In this document: one piece after another, positions 1-7,860 of the stretch
How positions within the stretch are numbered: position 1 is the stretch's first letter
Layout: each line of letters starts with the position of its first letter
Assembly: GCA_903889895.1 (NCBI GenBank)
Contig: CAISYZ010000196.1
Span: 1 to 41,210 of the forward strand
DNA from: an uncultured Verrucomicrobia subdivision 3 bacterium
GTDB lineage: Bacteria > Verrucomicrobiota > Verrucomicrobiia > Limisphaerales > UBA11358
Length of the DNA stretch: 41,210 bases
Direction of reading: 5' to 3'
Program-made: the position numbers and the translations under genes
The notes under the pieces: generated by a model
The model's database searches: none
The model's input: only the letters and a program-made list of their open reading frames with translations
Told to the model about the DNA's origin: nothing

Positions 1-2455
1 CTTGCTTGGCGATGAAGTCCACCACGCTCTGGATTTCGTGGTCGGTGATCAGCGCGCCCTGCGCGCGGATCAGCTTCCCGGATCCGGGCGGGAGATAAAG
101 CATGTCGCCCTTGCCCAGCCGTTTGTCCGCGCCCATCGCATCAAGAATCGTCCGCGAGTCCACGCGGCTCGCCACCTGGAAGGCGATGCGTGCGGGAATG
201 TTCGCCTTGATGACGCCGGTGATGACATCAACAGACGGCCGCTGCGTGGCGACGATGCAATGGATGCCGGCGGCGCGCGCCATCTGGGTGATGCGCGCAA
301 TGGCCATTTCAACATCCGCTGGCGCGACGAGCATCAGGTCCGCCAGCTCGTCAATGATGACGACGATGTAGGAAAGTTTTTCGGGGATGACGATGTCCTC
401 CTCGCGCGGCACGACGATTTCCTCGTCCACCTCGACGGCGAACCCGCCCGCGCCGGCCTCGACTTTTTCTTTTTTGACGGAGAGCGGCAGTTCCATTTCC
501 TGTTCCGGCAACGGCTTGTTCTTCGGGCGCTCGTTGAAGGACTTCACATTGCGCACGCCGACGCGGGCAAAAATCTTGTAGCGCTTTTCCATCTCGTTCA
601 CCACCCAGCGCAGCGCGAGCAAAACTTTTTTGGGGTCGGTGACGACGGGCACGACGAGATGCGGCAGGGCGTTGTATTGCTGCAACTCGACGACCTTCGG
701 GTCAATCATCACGAAGCGCAGTTGATCCGGCGAGAACCGGTAAAGCAGCGAGGCGATGATGGAATTGATACAGACGGATTTGCCGGAACCGGTGGAACCG
801 GCGATAAGCATGTGCGGCATCTCCGCGAGGTCGGCCACGATAGGATGTCCGTAAACGTCCTTGCCGAGCGCGATGGGGATGCGCGCCTTGCTGTTGCGCC
901 ATTCGTCGGACTCGAACAAGTCGCGCATGATGACCTTGGTCTTGATGAGGTTCGGCACCTCGATGCCGACGGAAGATTTTCCCGGCACCGGCGCGAGAAT
1001 GTGGATGCGTTCGGCCTTGAGCGCAGCGGCGAGGTTGTTGGAAAGATTTTGAATCTTCTCCAGCTTCACGCCGGGTGCCGGATGCAATTCGTAGCGCGTG
1101 ATGGTCGGCCCTTTCGTGATGTCGCCGAGCGAAACCTCGATGTCGAACTGCGCGAGCGTCTGCTGCATCAGCCGCGCGTTGGCCATCAGTTCTTCCTTGG
1201 ACTCGGTCGGCTTGACCGTCATGTCCGGGTGCTGGAGAAATTCCATCGGCGGCAACTGGTAGTTGCCAATCATCGGCACCGAGGCCACGGTCATCGGCTT
1301 GGGCTTCTTCGGCACGGGGCGCGGGCGCGGCGCGGGCACGGCTGCCGGCAATGTTGGCGCGGAACCGTCGGCGATGGTGATGATCGGTTCCACCACGGGC
1401 ACGGCTGGTTTTTCCACGGGCTTCTCGGCAACCGGGGCTTCGACTTTTTCGGCCAGCGCGGGTTCGGGCTTGGGTTCTTCCGCTTTTTTCTCGGCGGGTT
1501 TCGCGTCGGATTTGCGGCCGAGGATTTCGTCCGTGGATGCGGGCCGGATTTCGCTGGCGGGAATAACCTCGCCGACTTCCATCGGCTCCTCGGCTGGTGA
1601 GATTTCCTTCGGCGCTTTCGGTGGCTGCGTCGTTTTGCTGATGCGCGGGGTTTTGTTCGCCTGCGGCACGCTCAAATCGCGCACGGTCGGTTCTGGCACC
1701 GGCAGACCGTCGGCGCCGAGGCCGCTGGCAGTTTTCTCCGGCTTGTCCACGCGGGATAATTCTTCTTCCAACTTGCGCTTCTGTTTTTGCAGTTCGTCCG
1801 CGCGCTTGTCCAAAATGATTTCCTCGGGAGATTGAAATTCATTTTCTTTGGCCGCCTTGTCCTTTTGCACCGCCGAGCGGATCCAGACTCCGAGCTGGAA
1901 ATTCGTCAGGAACAGCAGCGCGATCAGGCCAAGCGCGGCATAGACGATCGTCGCGCCGAGGCGGCCGAGCAGGGCAAAGCCATAATCGTATTCCGACAGC
2001 CGACCGTAGGAAAGATAGCCGAGCCAGCCGCCGGCGAAATGCGCGTTGATGTGGATGCGCCAATCATTGATGAGGTCGGCATTGCCGGCAAGATGCAGCA
2101 GGCCGGTGAGCGAAAGAAAAAGCAGCGCCGTCCAGAGCACGCACCAGCGCACGCGTTCGCGCAAATAACCGAGGATGTTCAGCAGATACGCGGCGCCAAA
2201 TGCCGCACAGAACCACGGCAGCAAATAAGCCGCGATGCCCAGCGGCACGAACGTGAACCACGCGAGATAAGCGCCGATGGTGCCAATCCAGTTGTGGACT
2301 TCGTGGTTGGCGGGAATGCGGACGGACTTGAGATCGTAGCGATCGAAGGAAAACTGCGCCACGAGCAGCAGCAGCGCCAGAGCGAGCAGCGCGACGCCGA
2401 TGACGTCGTTGAAACCGTGGTTGGATTTGGAAGTTTCGTCCGACTTTCTTGCCAT
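1..2455 (-). CDS. ftsK: DNA translocase FtsK/SpoIIIE (3' end outside window)
   Basis: Septum-anchored ATPase that pumps double-stranded DNA during chromosome segregation and dimer resolution. Reading leftward from the ATG at 2455, the first ~200 residues hold several hydrophobic membrane segments. A Lys/Glu- and Pro/Ala-rich linker follows (~200-380), then the motor domain. The Walker A motif AGSTGSGKSVCIN lies near 762-800, Walker B is VVIIDELADLM near 340-375, and the downstream IVATQRPSVDVITG signature is visible. About 818 codons are present. The C-terminal end of the motor and any gamma winged-helix domain lie outside the window. The membrane-linker-motor order and the motifs make the family assignment firm. 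The gene follows two pseudopilin genes on the same strand, 75 bp upstream, which is probably only positional. Confidence 0.96.
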   Translation of the reverse strand, partial: MARKSDETSKSNHGFNDVIGVALLALALLLLVAQFSFDRYDLKSVRIPANHEVHNWIGTIGAYLAWFTFVPLGIAAYLLPWFCAAFGAAYLLNILGYLRERVRWCVLWTALLFLSLTGLLHLAGNADLINDWRIHINAHFAGGWLGYLSYGRLSEYDYGFALLGRLGATIVYAALGLIALLFLTNFQLGVWIRSAVQKDKAAKENEFQSPEEIILDKRADELQKQKRKLEEELSRVDKPEKTASGLGADGLPVPEPTVRDLSVPQANKTPRISKTTQPPKAPKEISPAEEPMEVGEVIPASEIRPASTDEILGRKSDAKPAEKKAEEPKPEPALAEKVEAPVAEKPVEKPAVPVVEPIITIADGSAPTLPAAVPAPRPRPVPKKPKPMTVASVPMIGNYQLPPMEFLQHPDMTVKPTESKEELMANARLMQQTLAQFDIEVSLGDITKGPTITRYELHPAPGVKLEKIQNLSNNLAAALKAERIHILAPVPGKSSVGIEVPNLIKTKVIMRDLFESDEWRNSKARIPIALGKDVYGHPIVADLAEMPHMLIAGSTGSGKSVCINSIIASLLYRFSPDQLRFVMIDPKVVELQQYNALPHLVVPVVTDPKKVLLALRWVVNEMEKRYKIFARVGVRNVKSFNERPKNKPLPEQEMELPLSVKKEKVEAGAGGFAVEVDEEIVVPREEDIVIPEKLSYIVVIIDELADLMLVAPADVEMAIARITQMARAAGIHCIVATQRPSVDVITGVIKANIPARIAFQVASRVDSRTILDAMGADKRLGKGDMLYLPPGSGKLIRAQGALITDHEIQSVVDFIAKQ

Positions 2456-2530
2456 GGCAGCAACGTAGCAAGACCGCGGGACGGTTCAAAGTTGAAACTG
2501 TGGGGGCGACGACTGCCAGTCACCCACCGA

Positions 2531-2908
2531 TTACGGCAAGACGTGCGGCGGCGTGACGGTGGTGCCAAGCGAGCAGGTAGGTTTGCCGCCCACGGTGCCA
2601 TCTGAGTAATAGTCGCCACCAACCGGACACGCCGGAATGCTGCCGTTGCTGTTCAGCTTGATGTAAGGCGTGAGGTCACCGGGAAAATTGAGGGTGTCAC
2701 CGGTGTTTTTATTGTGTTCGATGGCGAACTGGTTCTGGGCGTCGTCAATTTTGCGGAGGTTGTTGATGCAGGCATTGGCCTGGGAGGCGGCGCGCGCCTT
2801 CACAAAATTCGGCAGGGCGATGCCGGCCAGCAGGCCGATGATGGCCACCACAATCATGATTTCCACCAAGGTGAAACCGGCGGTCCGAATGGTTTGCAGT
2901 TTTTTCAT
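2531..2908 (-). CDS. Type IV pilin/type II pseudopilin-like protein, copy 2
   Basis: A 125-residue protein with a prepilin N-terminus: short basic leader (MKKLQTIRTA), then the processing site G/FTLVEIMIVVAIIGLLAG. Prepilin peptidase would cut after Gly, and the mature protein starts Phe with Glu at +5. The hydrophobic helix is followed by a short globular part with NLRKIDDAQNQFAIE, typical of verrucomicrobial G-type pseudopilins, and a cysteine pair near the C-terminus. The ATG at 2908 was chosen because upstream codons in the same frame run through the 3' end of the neighbouring paralogue. It is a near-duplicate of the gene at 3027-3404. It could be a minor pilin or a type II secretion pseudopilin; the sequence does not decide. 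Confidence 0.9.
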   Translation of the reverse strand: MKKLQTIRTAGFTLVEIMIVVAIIGLLAGIALPNFVKARAASQANACINNLRKIDDAQNQFAIEHNKNTGDTLNFPGDLTPYIKLNSNGSIPACPVGGDYYSDGTVGGKPTCSLGTTVTPPHVLP

Positions 2909-3026
2909 ACGACTTGTCTTTCTTTGACAGGGCAATGTGGCTCCATGATTGGCATCCGCATCGCACCGACATGATTTGTGAAAGCAAACCGCTTGCCAAC
3001 AAAGAAAGGGCCCTGCGAAAGCAAAA

Positions 3027-3404
3027 TTACGGCAGGACGTGCGCCGGCGTGACGGTGGTGCCAAGCGAGCAGGTGGGGCGCGCGCCGATGGTGCCATCTT
3101 GATAATAATCGCCGCCGACCGGACAGGGCGGGATGCTGCCGGCGCGGTTCAGCTTGATGTAGGGGGTGAGGTCGTTCGGGAAATTGAGCGTGTCGCCCGT
3201 GTTTTTGTGGTATTCGATGGCGAACTGATTGGCGGCATCGTCCAGCTTGCGGAGATTATTGATGCAACCATTGGCCTGTGAGGCGGCGCGGGCTTTGATG
3301 AAATTCGGCAGGGCGATGCCGGCGAGCAGACCGATGATGGCCACGACAATCATGATTTCCACCAGCGTGAAACCGGCGGAGCTGAATGAGGTAGCTTTTT
3401 TCAT
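3027..3404 (-). CDS. Type IV pilin/type II pseudopilin-like protein, copy 1
   Basis: A 125-residue paralogue of the next gene downstream, of identical length and with the same processing site (AGFTLVEIMIVVAIIGLLAG) and the same ending (TTVTP-HVLP). Differences cluster in the signal leader and in scattered surface positions (NLRKLDDAANQFAIEYHKNTGDT), while the hydrophobic helix is almost unchanged. This is the pattern of a tandem duplication kept under selection. The promoter-proximal copy has an exact TATAAT and a palindrome about 90-120 bp upstream, so the pair may be co-transcribed. The Cys residues in CPVGGDYY and TCSLGTT may form a disulfide loop. It lies on the minus strand, divergent from rsmI. 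Confidence 0.9.
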   Translation of the reverse strand: MKKATSFSSAGFTLVEIMIVVAIIGLLAGIALPNFIKARAASQANGCINNLRKLDDAANQFAIEYHKNTGDTLNFPNDLTPYIKLNRAGSIPPCPVGGDYYQDGTIGARPTCSLGTTVTPAHVLP

Positions 3405-3491
3405 ATTTATGGTTCCGATCCGGCTGAGTCCTGAGAATAAAATTCATTTAACGCCGGATGCGTCGAATTTGTTAAGCACTTGCTTTGCCAA

Positions 3492-3522
3492 ATTATAAAG
3501 GTTGTAGGGTGGTGCCCTACAA
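3492..3522 (-). promoter_or_regulatory. Putative promoter and operator-like palindrome of the pilin pair
   Basis: On the minus strand an exact TATAAT (3497 to 3492) lies about 90 bp upstream of the pilin copy-1 start. Directly upstream, at 3502-3522, is a perfect inverted repeat with arms TTGTAGGG and CCCTACAA around a 5-bp centre. The palindrome covers the -35 region, where no good -35 hexamer exists at standard spacing. This layout suits a dimeric activator or repressor site. It is not followed by a T-run, so a terminator is unlikely. The function is inferred from position only. Confidence 0.5.
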
Positions 3523-3659
3523 GTCGAAAATAGCGGTTCCAAACTACAGGTTAGATAATTGTGTCCTGCTTTTAGTCATGTGTATGGTTGTCGCTGGCAT
3601 AACTTGGGACACTTTGCTTTAGCATTTTCTTTCCCTCCGGAAAGTTGTTTCATTCCCGC

Positions 3660-4418
3660 ATGGACGCCGCTCTGCCACCGCTCACCGCCAGCACGCTTTA
3701 CCTCGTCGCCACGCCCATCGGCAATCTCGAGGACATCACGCTGCGCGCGTTGCGCGTTCTGCGCGAGTGCGATGTCGTCGCCGCCGAAGACACGCGCCAC
3801 AGCGGACAACTGCTGAAACATTTCCAAATCTCCAAGCCGCTCCTGAGCTACTTCCAGTTCAACGAGGCGAAGCGCAGCGAGGAAATCATCGAGCGGCTCC
3901 GGCGCGGTGAGAAAATCGCGCTGGTCACGGACGCCGGCAGTCCCGGCATCAGCGATCCGGGCGAACGCGTGGTGAAGGCCGCCATCGCCGCCGGGTTTCG
4001 CGTCGAAGCCGTCGTCGGCGCGTGCGCGCTGGTCGGGGCGCTGACGGCGAGCGGTTTGCCGGCGGACGAATTTCACTTCGTCGGCTTTCTCCCGCACAAG
4101 TCCGGTCAGCGGCGCAATCGGCTGGAAGCCTTGCAGGCCGTTCCCGGCACGCTGGTATTTTACGAATCGCCGTATCGCATCGAAAAGTTGCTCGGCGAAC
4201 TGAACGAAGTTTATCCCGACCGTGATGTGGTGCTGGCGCGCGAGCTGACGAAAAAGTTCGAGGAGTTTCTGCGCGGCAAACCGGCGGCGCTGCTGGCCAT
4301 CGCCCAGAAGCGCAGCTTGAAGGGCGAGTTCGTGGTGCTCGTCGCGCCCGCTGGCGAAAATTCCGTAACCGTTCCGCCGGCAGCTGAGTCTGAACCGGCA
4401 ACCAATCAAAACACCTGA
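3660..4418 (+). CDS. rsmI: 16S rRNA (cytidine(1402)-2'-O)-methyltransferase RsmI
   Basis: SAM-dependent enzyme of the tetrapyrrole methylase fold that 2'-O-methylates C1402 in the decoding centre of 16S rRNA. The 252-residue product shows the complete family signature set: YLVATPIGNLEDITLRAL near the N-terminus, AEDTRHSGQLL, ALVTDAGSPGISDPG (glycine-rich SAM-binding loop), FYESPYRIEKLL and ARELTKKFEEF. It lacks the extra C-terminal domain of longer homologues and ends in a short low-complexity tail. The ATG at 3660 gives the standard N-terminus. An in-frame TTG at 3645 would add five residues but sits directly on the only purine-rich stretch. The oxidoreductase gene starts 4 bp after its stop, suggesting co-transcription. 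Confidence 0.95.
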   Translation: MDAALPPLTASTLYLVATPIGNLEDITLRALRVLRECDVVAAEDTRHSGQLLKHFQISKPLLSYFQFNEAKRSEEIIERLRRGEKIALVTDAGSPGISDPGERVVKAAIAAGFRVEAVVGACALVGALTASGLPADEFHFVGFLPHKSGQRRNRLEALQAVPGTLVFYESPYRIEKLLGELNEVYPDRDVVLARELTKKFEEFLRGKPAALLAIAQKRSLKGEFVVLVAPAGENSVTVPPAAESEPATNQNT

Positions 4419-4422
4419 CGCC

Positions 4423-5748
4423 ATGTATTCATCCCGTTCTCTCGACCGCCGTAGTTTTCTCAAGACCGCGCTCCTCGCCGGCGCGGCCCCGCTGATTTTG
4501 CGTTCGCCCCTGTGGGCGGCGGACAGCGCGCCGAGCAAGCAGTTCACGCTCGGCTTCATCGGCATCGGCAAGCAGGGCAACGGCCTGCTCGGCGCCTGCC
4601 TGCCGCGCAAGGACGTCCGCGTGCTGGCCGTGAGCGACGTGGACTCCACCCGCCGCAATCTTGCCAAGAAGCGCGTCGAGGCCGCCTACGGCCGGAACGC
4701 GAAAGCCGGCGAATACAAGGGCTGCGACGCCTACAGCGATTTCCGCGATCTGCTCGCGCGCAAAGATATTGACGCCGTGGTCATCGCCACGCCCGACCAC
4801 TGGCATGCGCTCATCGCCATCGCGGCGGCGAACGCGGGCAAGGATATTTACTGCGAGAAGCCCATGGCGCACACCGTGCGCGAAGGCCGCGCGATGGTGA
4901 ATGCCGTTCGCAAAAACAACCGCATCTTCCAGACCGGCTCCATGCAGCGGTCCATGGGCGAATTCCGCGCCGCGTGTGAATTGATCCGCAACGGCGTGCT
5001 CGGCACCGTGACCAAGGTGGACGCCGCCGTGGGCGGGCCGCCGGTTATGTGCGACTTGCCCGAAGAAAAAGCGGAGCCGGGCTTGGACTGGGATCTCTGG
5101 CTCGGCCCCGCGCCGACGCGGCCATACAACTCCATCTTGAGTCCGCGCGGCATGCCCGCCCATTATCCGGCGTGGCGCCACTACCGCGAATACGGCGGCG
5201 GCGGCGTGTGCGACTGGGGTGCGCATCATTTTGACATCGTGCAATGGGCGTTCGGCTTTGATGACAGCGGCCCCGTGGAATTCTTCCCGACCACCCAGCC
5301 GGACGGGCAATCCGGCGTCCACTGGCGTTACGCGAACGGCCTGGAAGTCACGCACCAGAAGGGCAACGGCATCACGTTCTACGGCGACCAGGGCAAGCTC
5401 TACGTCAACCGCGGCAAATTCCAGCTCTGGCTCGGCGATAAACTGAAGTCCGACATGATGGATGATTTCTCGCCGCTGCTGAAGGAGCTGCTGCCCGCCA
5501 ACCCCGTGCGGCTTTACCGCAGCACCAACCAGATCGCCGACTGGATCAAGGCCATGACCTCGCGCAAACTGCCCGTGTGCGACGTGGAGACCGGCCAGCG
5601 TTCCGCCACCGTCTGCAACCTCGCCAACGCCGTTTACTTCAGCGGCCAGGGCTTGAAATGGAATCCGGCCAAGGAAGAATTCGCCGACGGCACCGGCAAT
5701 CCCGCGTGGCTCACGCGCGAATACCGCGCGCCGTGGCAGCTCGCGTAA
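4423..5748 (+). CDS. Tat-exported Gfo/Idh/MocA family oxidoreductase
   Basis: NAD(P)-dependent sugar or cyclitol dehydrogenase-like protein of 441 residues. The N-terminus has a twin-arginine signal (DRRSFLKTALLAG at residues ~8-20), followed by an AWAA-like cleavage region (LWAADS), so it is probably exported folded with its cofactor. The Rossmann motif GFIGIGKQGNG lies near residues 44-54. The family EKP motif (YCEKPMAHT) lies near 144-152, and the C-terminal alpha/beta domain includes GGGGVCDWGAHHFDIVQW. The last part (NPAWLTREYRAPW) is typical of verrucomicrobial and planctomycete members. The substrate cannot be told from sequence. The neighbouring polysaccharide genes fit sugar catabolism. 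Its stop abuts the stop of convergent tatD. Confidence 0.93.
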   Translation: MYSSRSLDRRSFLKTALLAGAAPLILRSPLWAADSAPSKQFTLGFIGIGKQGNGLLGACLPRKDVRVLAVSDVDSTRRNLAKKRVEAAYGRNAKAGEYKGCDAYSDFRDLLARKDIDAVVIATPDHWHALIAIAAANAGKDIYCEKPMAHTVREGRAMVNAVRKNNRIFQTGSMQRSMGEFRAACELIRNGVLGTVTKVDAAVGGPPVMCDLPEEKAEPGLDWDLWLGPAPTRPYNSILSPRGMPAHYPAWRHYREYGGGGVCDWGAHHFDIVQWAFGFDDSGPVEFFPTTQPDGQSGVHWRYANGLEVTHQKGNGITFYGDQGKLYVNRGKFQLWLGDKLKSDMMDDFSPLLKELLPANPVRLYRSTNQIADWIKAMTSRKLPVCDVETGQRSATVCNLANAVYFSGQGLKWNPAKEEFADGTGNPAWLTREYRAPWQLA

Positions 5749-6594
5749 TCAGGCCAGCTTCGGGAAAAATTCGTGCGCCGTGCGGCAGGTCGCCGCGCTT
5801 AATTCGTCGAGCGAACACAGTTTCACCTGCGCGACGGTCTCCGCGATTTCCTTCACGAACGCCGGCTCGCCGCGCTGGCCGCGATGCGGCACCGGCGCGA
5901 GATACGGGCAATCCGTCTCCAGCATGAACTGGCCCAGCGGCGTCGCGGCCACGGCGTCGCGGATGTTCTGGCCGTTCTTGAACGTCACGATGCCGGTGTA
6001 GCTCACCAGCCAGCCGAGGCCCAATATCTGTTGCAGCCGCTCCCCGCTTTCGCCGAAGCAGTGAAACACCCCGCGCGTGCGCGTCGCGAACGGCTGGATT
6101 TGCGCGAACAGATCATCGAACGAACTGCGCTGGTGGATGACGCAGTTCAAGCCCGTCTCCACCGCGACCTCCAACTGCTGCCGGAATATCTCCGCCTGTT
6201 TCTGTTTGTAAAGCTCGTCTGCCTCGTGGCGGCGACGCGCCGTCGCCTCGGGCTCCCCGGCGACGGGGGCGTCGCCGCCACGGCTCGGCAGCCGGTAATA
6301 ATCCAGCCCGATTTCGCCGATGGCCACGGCCTTGGGATGGCGCGCGAGTTCGCGGAGTTCGGGGCGGATGTCGGCGGGCGCCTCGTGGGCGTTGCCGGGA
6401 TGCCAGCCGACGGCGGCGTAAATCGGTGCGTGCTGTTCCGCCAGCGCGAGCGCGCGGCGGCTGCTGGCGAGGTCCGTGCCGATGGCGATGATCTTGGCGA
6501 TGCCCGCCGCCTGCGCGCGGGCGAGCACCTCGGCGAAATCCTTTTCGTATTCGGGATAATCCAGGTGCGCGTGGGTGTCGTAGAATACCGGCAT
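5749..6594 (-). CDS. TatD family metal-dependent hydrolase
   Basis: A 281-residue TIM-barrel hydrolase of the TatD DNase family (metal-dependent 3'-5' exonuclease or D-aminoacyl-tRNA deacylase-like activity). Visible metal-site motifs in order are FYDTHAHLD at the N-terminus, GEIGLDYYRLP (bridging Glu), VIHQRSS, HCFGES and LETDCPYLAPVPHRG. Family members usually run about 255-265 residues. The excess here is an insertion after GLDYYRLP, rich in Gly, Ala and Arg (SRGGDAPVAGEPEATARRR), in a loop position. The ATG at 6594 gives the standard MPVFYDTHAH start; in-frame codons extend to 6633 but add an atypical N-terminus. It is convergent with the oxidoreductase gene, with adjacent stop codons. 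Confidence 0.93.
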   Translation of the reverse strand: MPVFYDTHAHLDYPEYEKDFAEVLARAQAAGIAKIIAIGTDLASSRRALALAEQHAPIYAAVGWHPGNAHEAPADIRPELRELARHPKAVAIGEIGLDYYRLPSRGGDAPVAGEPEATARRRHEADELYKQKQAEIFRQQLEVAVETGLNCVIHQRSSFDDLFAQIQPFATRTRGVFHCFGESGERLQQILGLGWLVSYTGIVTFKNGQNIRDAVAATPLGQFMLETDCPYLAPVPHRGQRGEPAFVKEIAETVAQVKLCSLDELSAATCRTAHEFFPKLA

Positions 6595-6736
6595 GACCCG
6601 GAAATGATGGGCAAACGGGGAAATGAAGTCCATGCCGGACTCAAGCGCCCGCCGCCACCGGCAAGCTTGGTCGGGCGACGCTGCCGTGCCGCCGGGGTCA
6701 CGCCACCTCCAGCGGCTGAACCAACCGGTGCCGGCT

Positions 6737-6850
6737 CCCTCGCCCCGCGTAGCGGGGAGAGGGTCGGGGTGAGGGGTGGTCTTTGCGGACGGCCAGCATT
6801 GACCTCCTCACCCCGGCCCTCTCCTCCTTTGGGGGAGGCGAGGGAGAAGA
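6737..6850. repeat. REP-like GC-rich inverted-repeat element
   Basis: Two linked hairpins. The first is CCCTCGCCCCGC (6737-6748) against GCGGGGAGAGGG (6752-6763), with one mismatch. The stretch around 6755-6772 is also the inverted copy of CCTCACCCCGGCCCTCTCC near 6805-6823, with one difference. Elements with this CTCACCCCGGCCCTCTCC sequence are a common dispersed intergenic repeat in many bacterial genomes (general knowledge). It lies between the tatD start and array A. No ORF of its own is credible. Confidence 0.7.
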
Positions 6851-6980
6851 ACTTGCCAGGCCACGCGTTTGGGTTGCTGAAATAATTGGTCTGTGACCTA
6901 ACTTAGTTCTCCTAGATGGGTGGTTGGTGGGTTTCGAGGTGGTGGTCGGTGAAAAGCAGGCCGACTCTGGATGATTTTTG

Positions 6981-7295
6981 GGCGACGCGGAACCACTCGC
7001 CGGCGACGAGCGATGATTGCTTGGCGACGCGGAGCGATTTTTTGGCGACGGGCAATGATTGCTTGGCGACGCGGAGTGATTTTTTGGCGACGGGCAATGA
7101 CTGCTTGGCGACGCGGAGCGATTTTTTGGCGCCGAGCAATGACTGCTTGGCGACGCGGAATGACTCCTTGGCGCCAAGCAATGATTCCTTGGCGACGCGG
7201 AATGACTCGGCGTCGACGCAGAACCATCCGGCGTCGACGCGGAGCCATCCGTGGGCGACGCGGAGTGACTCGGGGGCGGCGCGGAATGGTCCGGG
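6981..7295. repeat. Array A: 21-bp tandem repeat, 15 units
   Basis: Fifteen units of exactly 21 bp start at 6981 and recur without indels. The best-conserved segment is GGCGACGCGG followed by ARYGA. Units 2-8 alternate between two subtypes (one ending in a T-run, one containing GGGCAATGATTG), giving a 42-bp higher-order period. Units 11-15 drift toward GC-rich versions. Self-complementary variants occur at unit junctions (TTGGCGCCAA, GCGTCGACGC). Because 21 is divisible by 3 and the units lack stops, several frames on both strands are open, so long ORFs here are not evidence of coding. No copy of the 43-bp leader flanks it. If transcribed from the leader at 7666-7708 it would lie distal to array B. 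Confidence 0.9.
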
Positions 7296-7364
7296 GGCGG
7301 GGCCGGCAAGACGTATTACGTGCGGTTGTGCGGCGTGGGCAGGAACGGGGGAGGCAACGACATG

Positions 7365-7665
7365 GTTGCGTCACACAACGACATGGTTGCGTCACGCAAC
7401 GGCATGGTTGCGTCAGCCAACGACATGGTTGTGTCACGCAACGGCATGGTTGTGTCACGCAACGGCGCTGCTGCGTCACCTATCGGCACTGACACCTCAC
7501 GCATCGCCACTGTTGTGTCGCTTATCGGCACTGTTGCGTCACGCATCGGCACTGTTGTGTCACCTATCGCCACTGTTGTGTCACCTATCGCCACTGATAC
7601 GTCACGCATCGCCACTGTTGCGTCACCTATCGGCACTGTTGCGTCACCCAACAGTGCCGTTGCGT
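7365..7665 (-). repeat. Array B: 21-bp tandem repeat, 14 full units plus a partial one
   Basis: Fourteen full 21-bp units run from 7365 to 7658 without indels, and a partial unit (7659-7665) runs into the leader. On the plus strand each unit reads GTTGYGTCA plus 12 variable bases. Units 1-5 (leader-distal) carry CGCAACGRCATG, making the near-palindrome GTTGCGTCACGCAAC. Units 6-13 carry CSYATCGSCACT instead. Orientation is given as minus because the conserved leader and its promoter sit at the right end and point leftward. A minus-strand open frame (7681 to 7316, TTG start, peptide period GDATVPI/RDTTMPL) exists, but it starts upstream of the predicted -10 box. Confidence 0.92.
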
Positions 7666-7708
7666 GTATAAAAAAAGCCAATTAGGGGGTCAAAGGGGTG
7701 TTTTTGCC
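7666..7708 (-). promoter_or_regulatory. Conserved 43-bp array leader with promoter (copy 1)
   Basis: Read on the minus strand, this segment matches 40806-40848 at 39 of 43 positions, with no gaps. The array-proximal 20 bp (CTAATTGGCTTTTTTTATAC) are identical. It contains a -35-like TTGACC (7693 to 7688), a 17-bp spacer and a -10-like TATACA (7670 to 7665), pointing into array B. Predicted transcription would start inside the first unit or two. The T-run is not preceded by a stable GC stem, so it is not an intrinsic terminator. Confidence 0.85.
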
Positions 7709-7756
7709 TAATAGCGGGACACTTCGGTGGGTTGGACGCCATAGGGGCGCCGACCG

Positions 7757-7860
7757 TAGCGCCGGCTTTCCAGCCGGCGGGTTTACCGGAATTTCCCGTC
7801 CGGTAGGGAAACCGGGGACTGGAAAGTCCCCGGCAACGGTAGGCTGGAAAGCCGGCCCCA
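7757..7860. repeat. Nested-hairpin intergenic element
   Basis: A compact fold-back element. The outer arms GCCGGCTTTCCAGCC (7761-7775) and GGCTGGAAAGCCGGC (7842-7856) are perfect inverted copies. Inside are ACCGGA/TCCGGT (7785-7790 and 7799-7804) and the hairpin CCGGGGACT-ggaa-AGTCCCCGG (7812-7833). The loops repeat the TTTCCAG/CTGGAAA theme. This fits a MITE- or REP-type dispersed element; no ORF is supported. From 7861 to 8018 I see only AT-richer sequence that may be the body of an attC-like site. Confidence 0.7.

Noticed and set aside
2-1600. 532-codon plus-strand ORF at the window start
   Set aside because: Opposite strand of ftsK, whose Walker motifs are unmistakable.
3502-3522. Terminator for an upstream minus-strand transcript
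   Set aside because: No T-run follows; position over the -35 region of a TATAAT promoter fits an operator better.
7296-7364. A second leader between arrays A and B
   Set aside because: A TGCCCA-17-TAATAC pair can be drawn on the minus strand, but the segment shares no sequence with the 43-bp leader; likely chance.
6981-7658. CRISPR array call for arrays A and B
   Set aside because: Units are 21 bp with no 25-40 bp repeat and no long unique spacers, and no cas gene is in the window.
6916-7671. Long plus-strand ORF (251 codons) across arrays A and B
   Set aside because: Stop-free 21-bp units leave several frames open on both strands; two unrelated arrays would be joined into one protein with no domain logic or ribosome-binding site.
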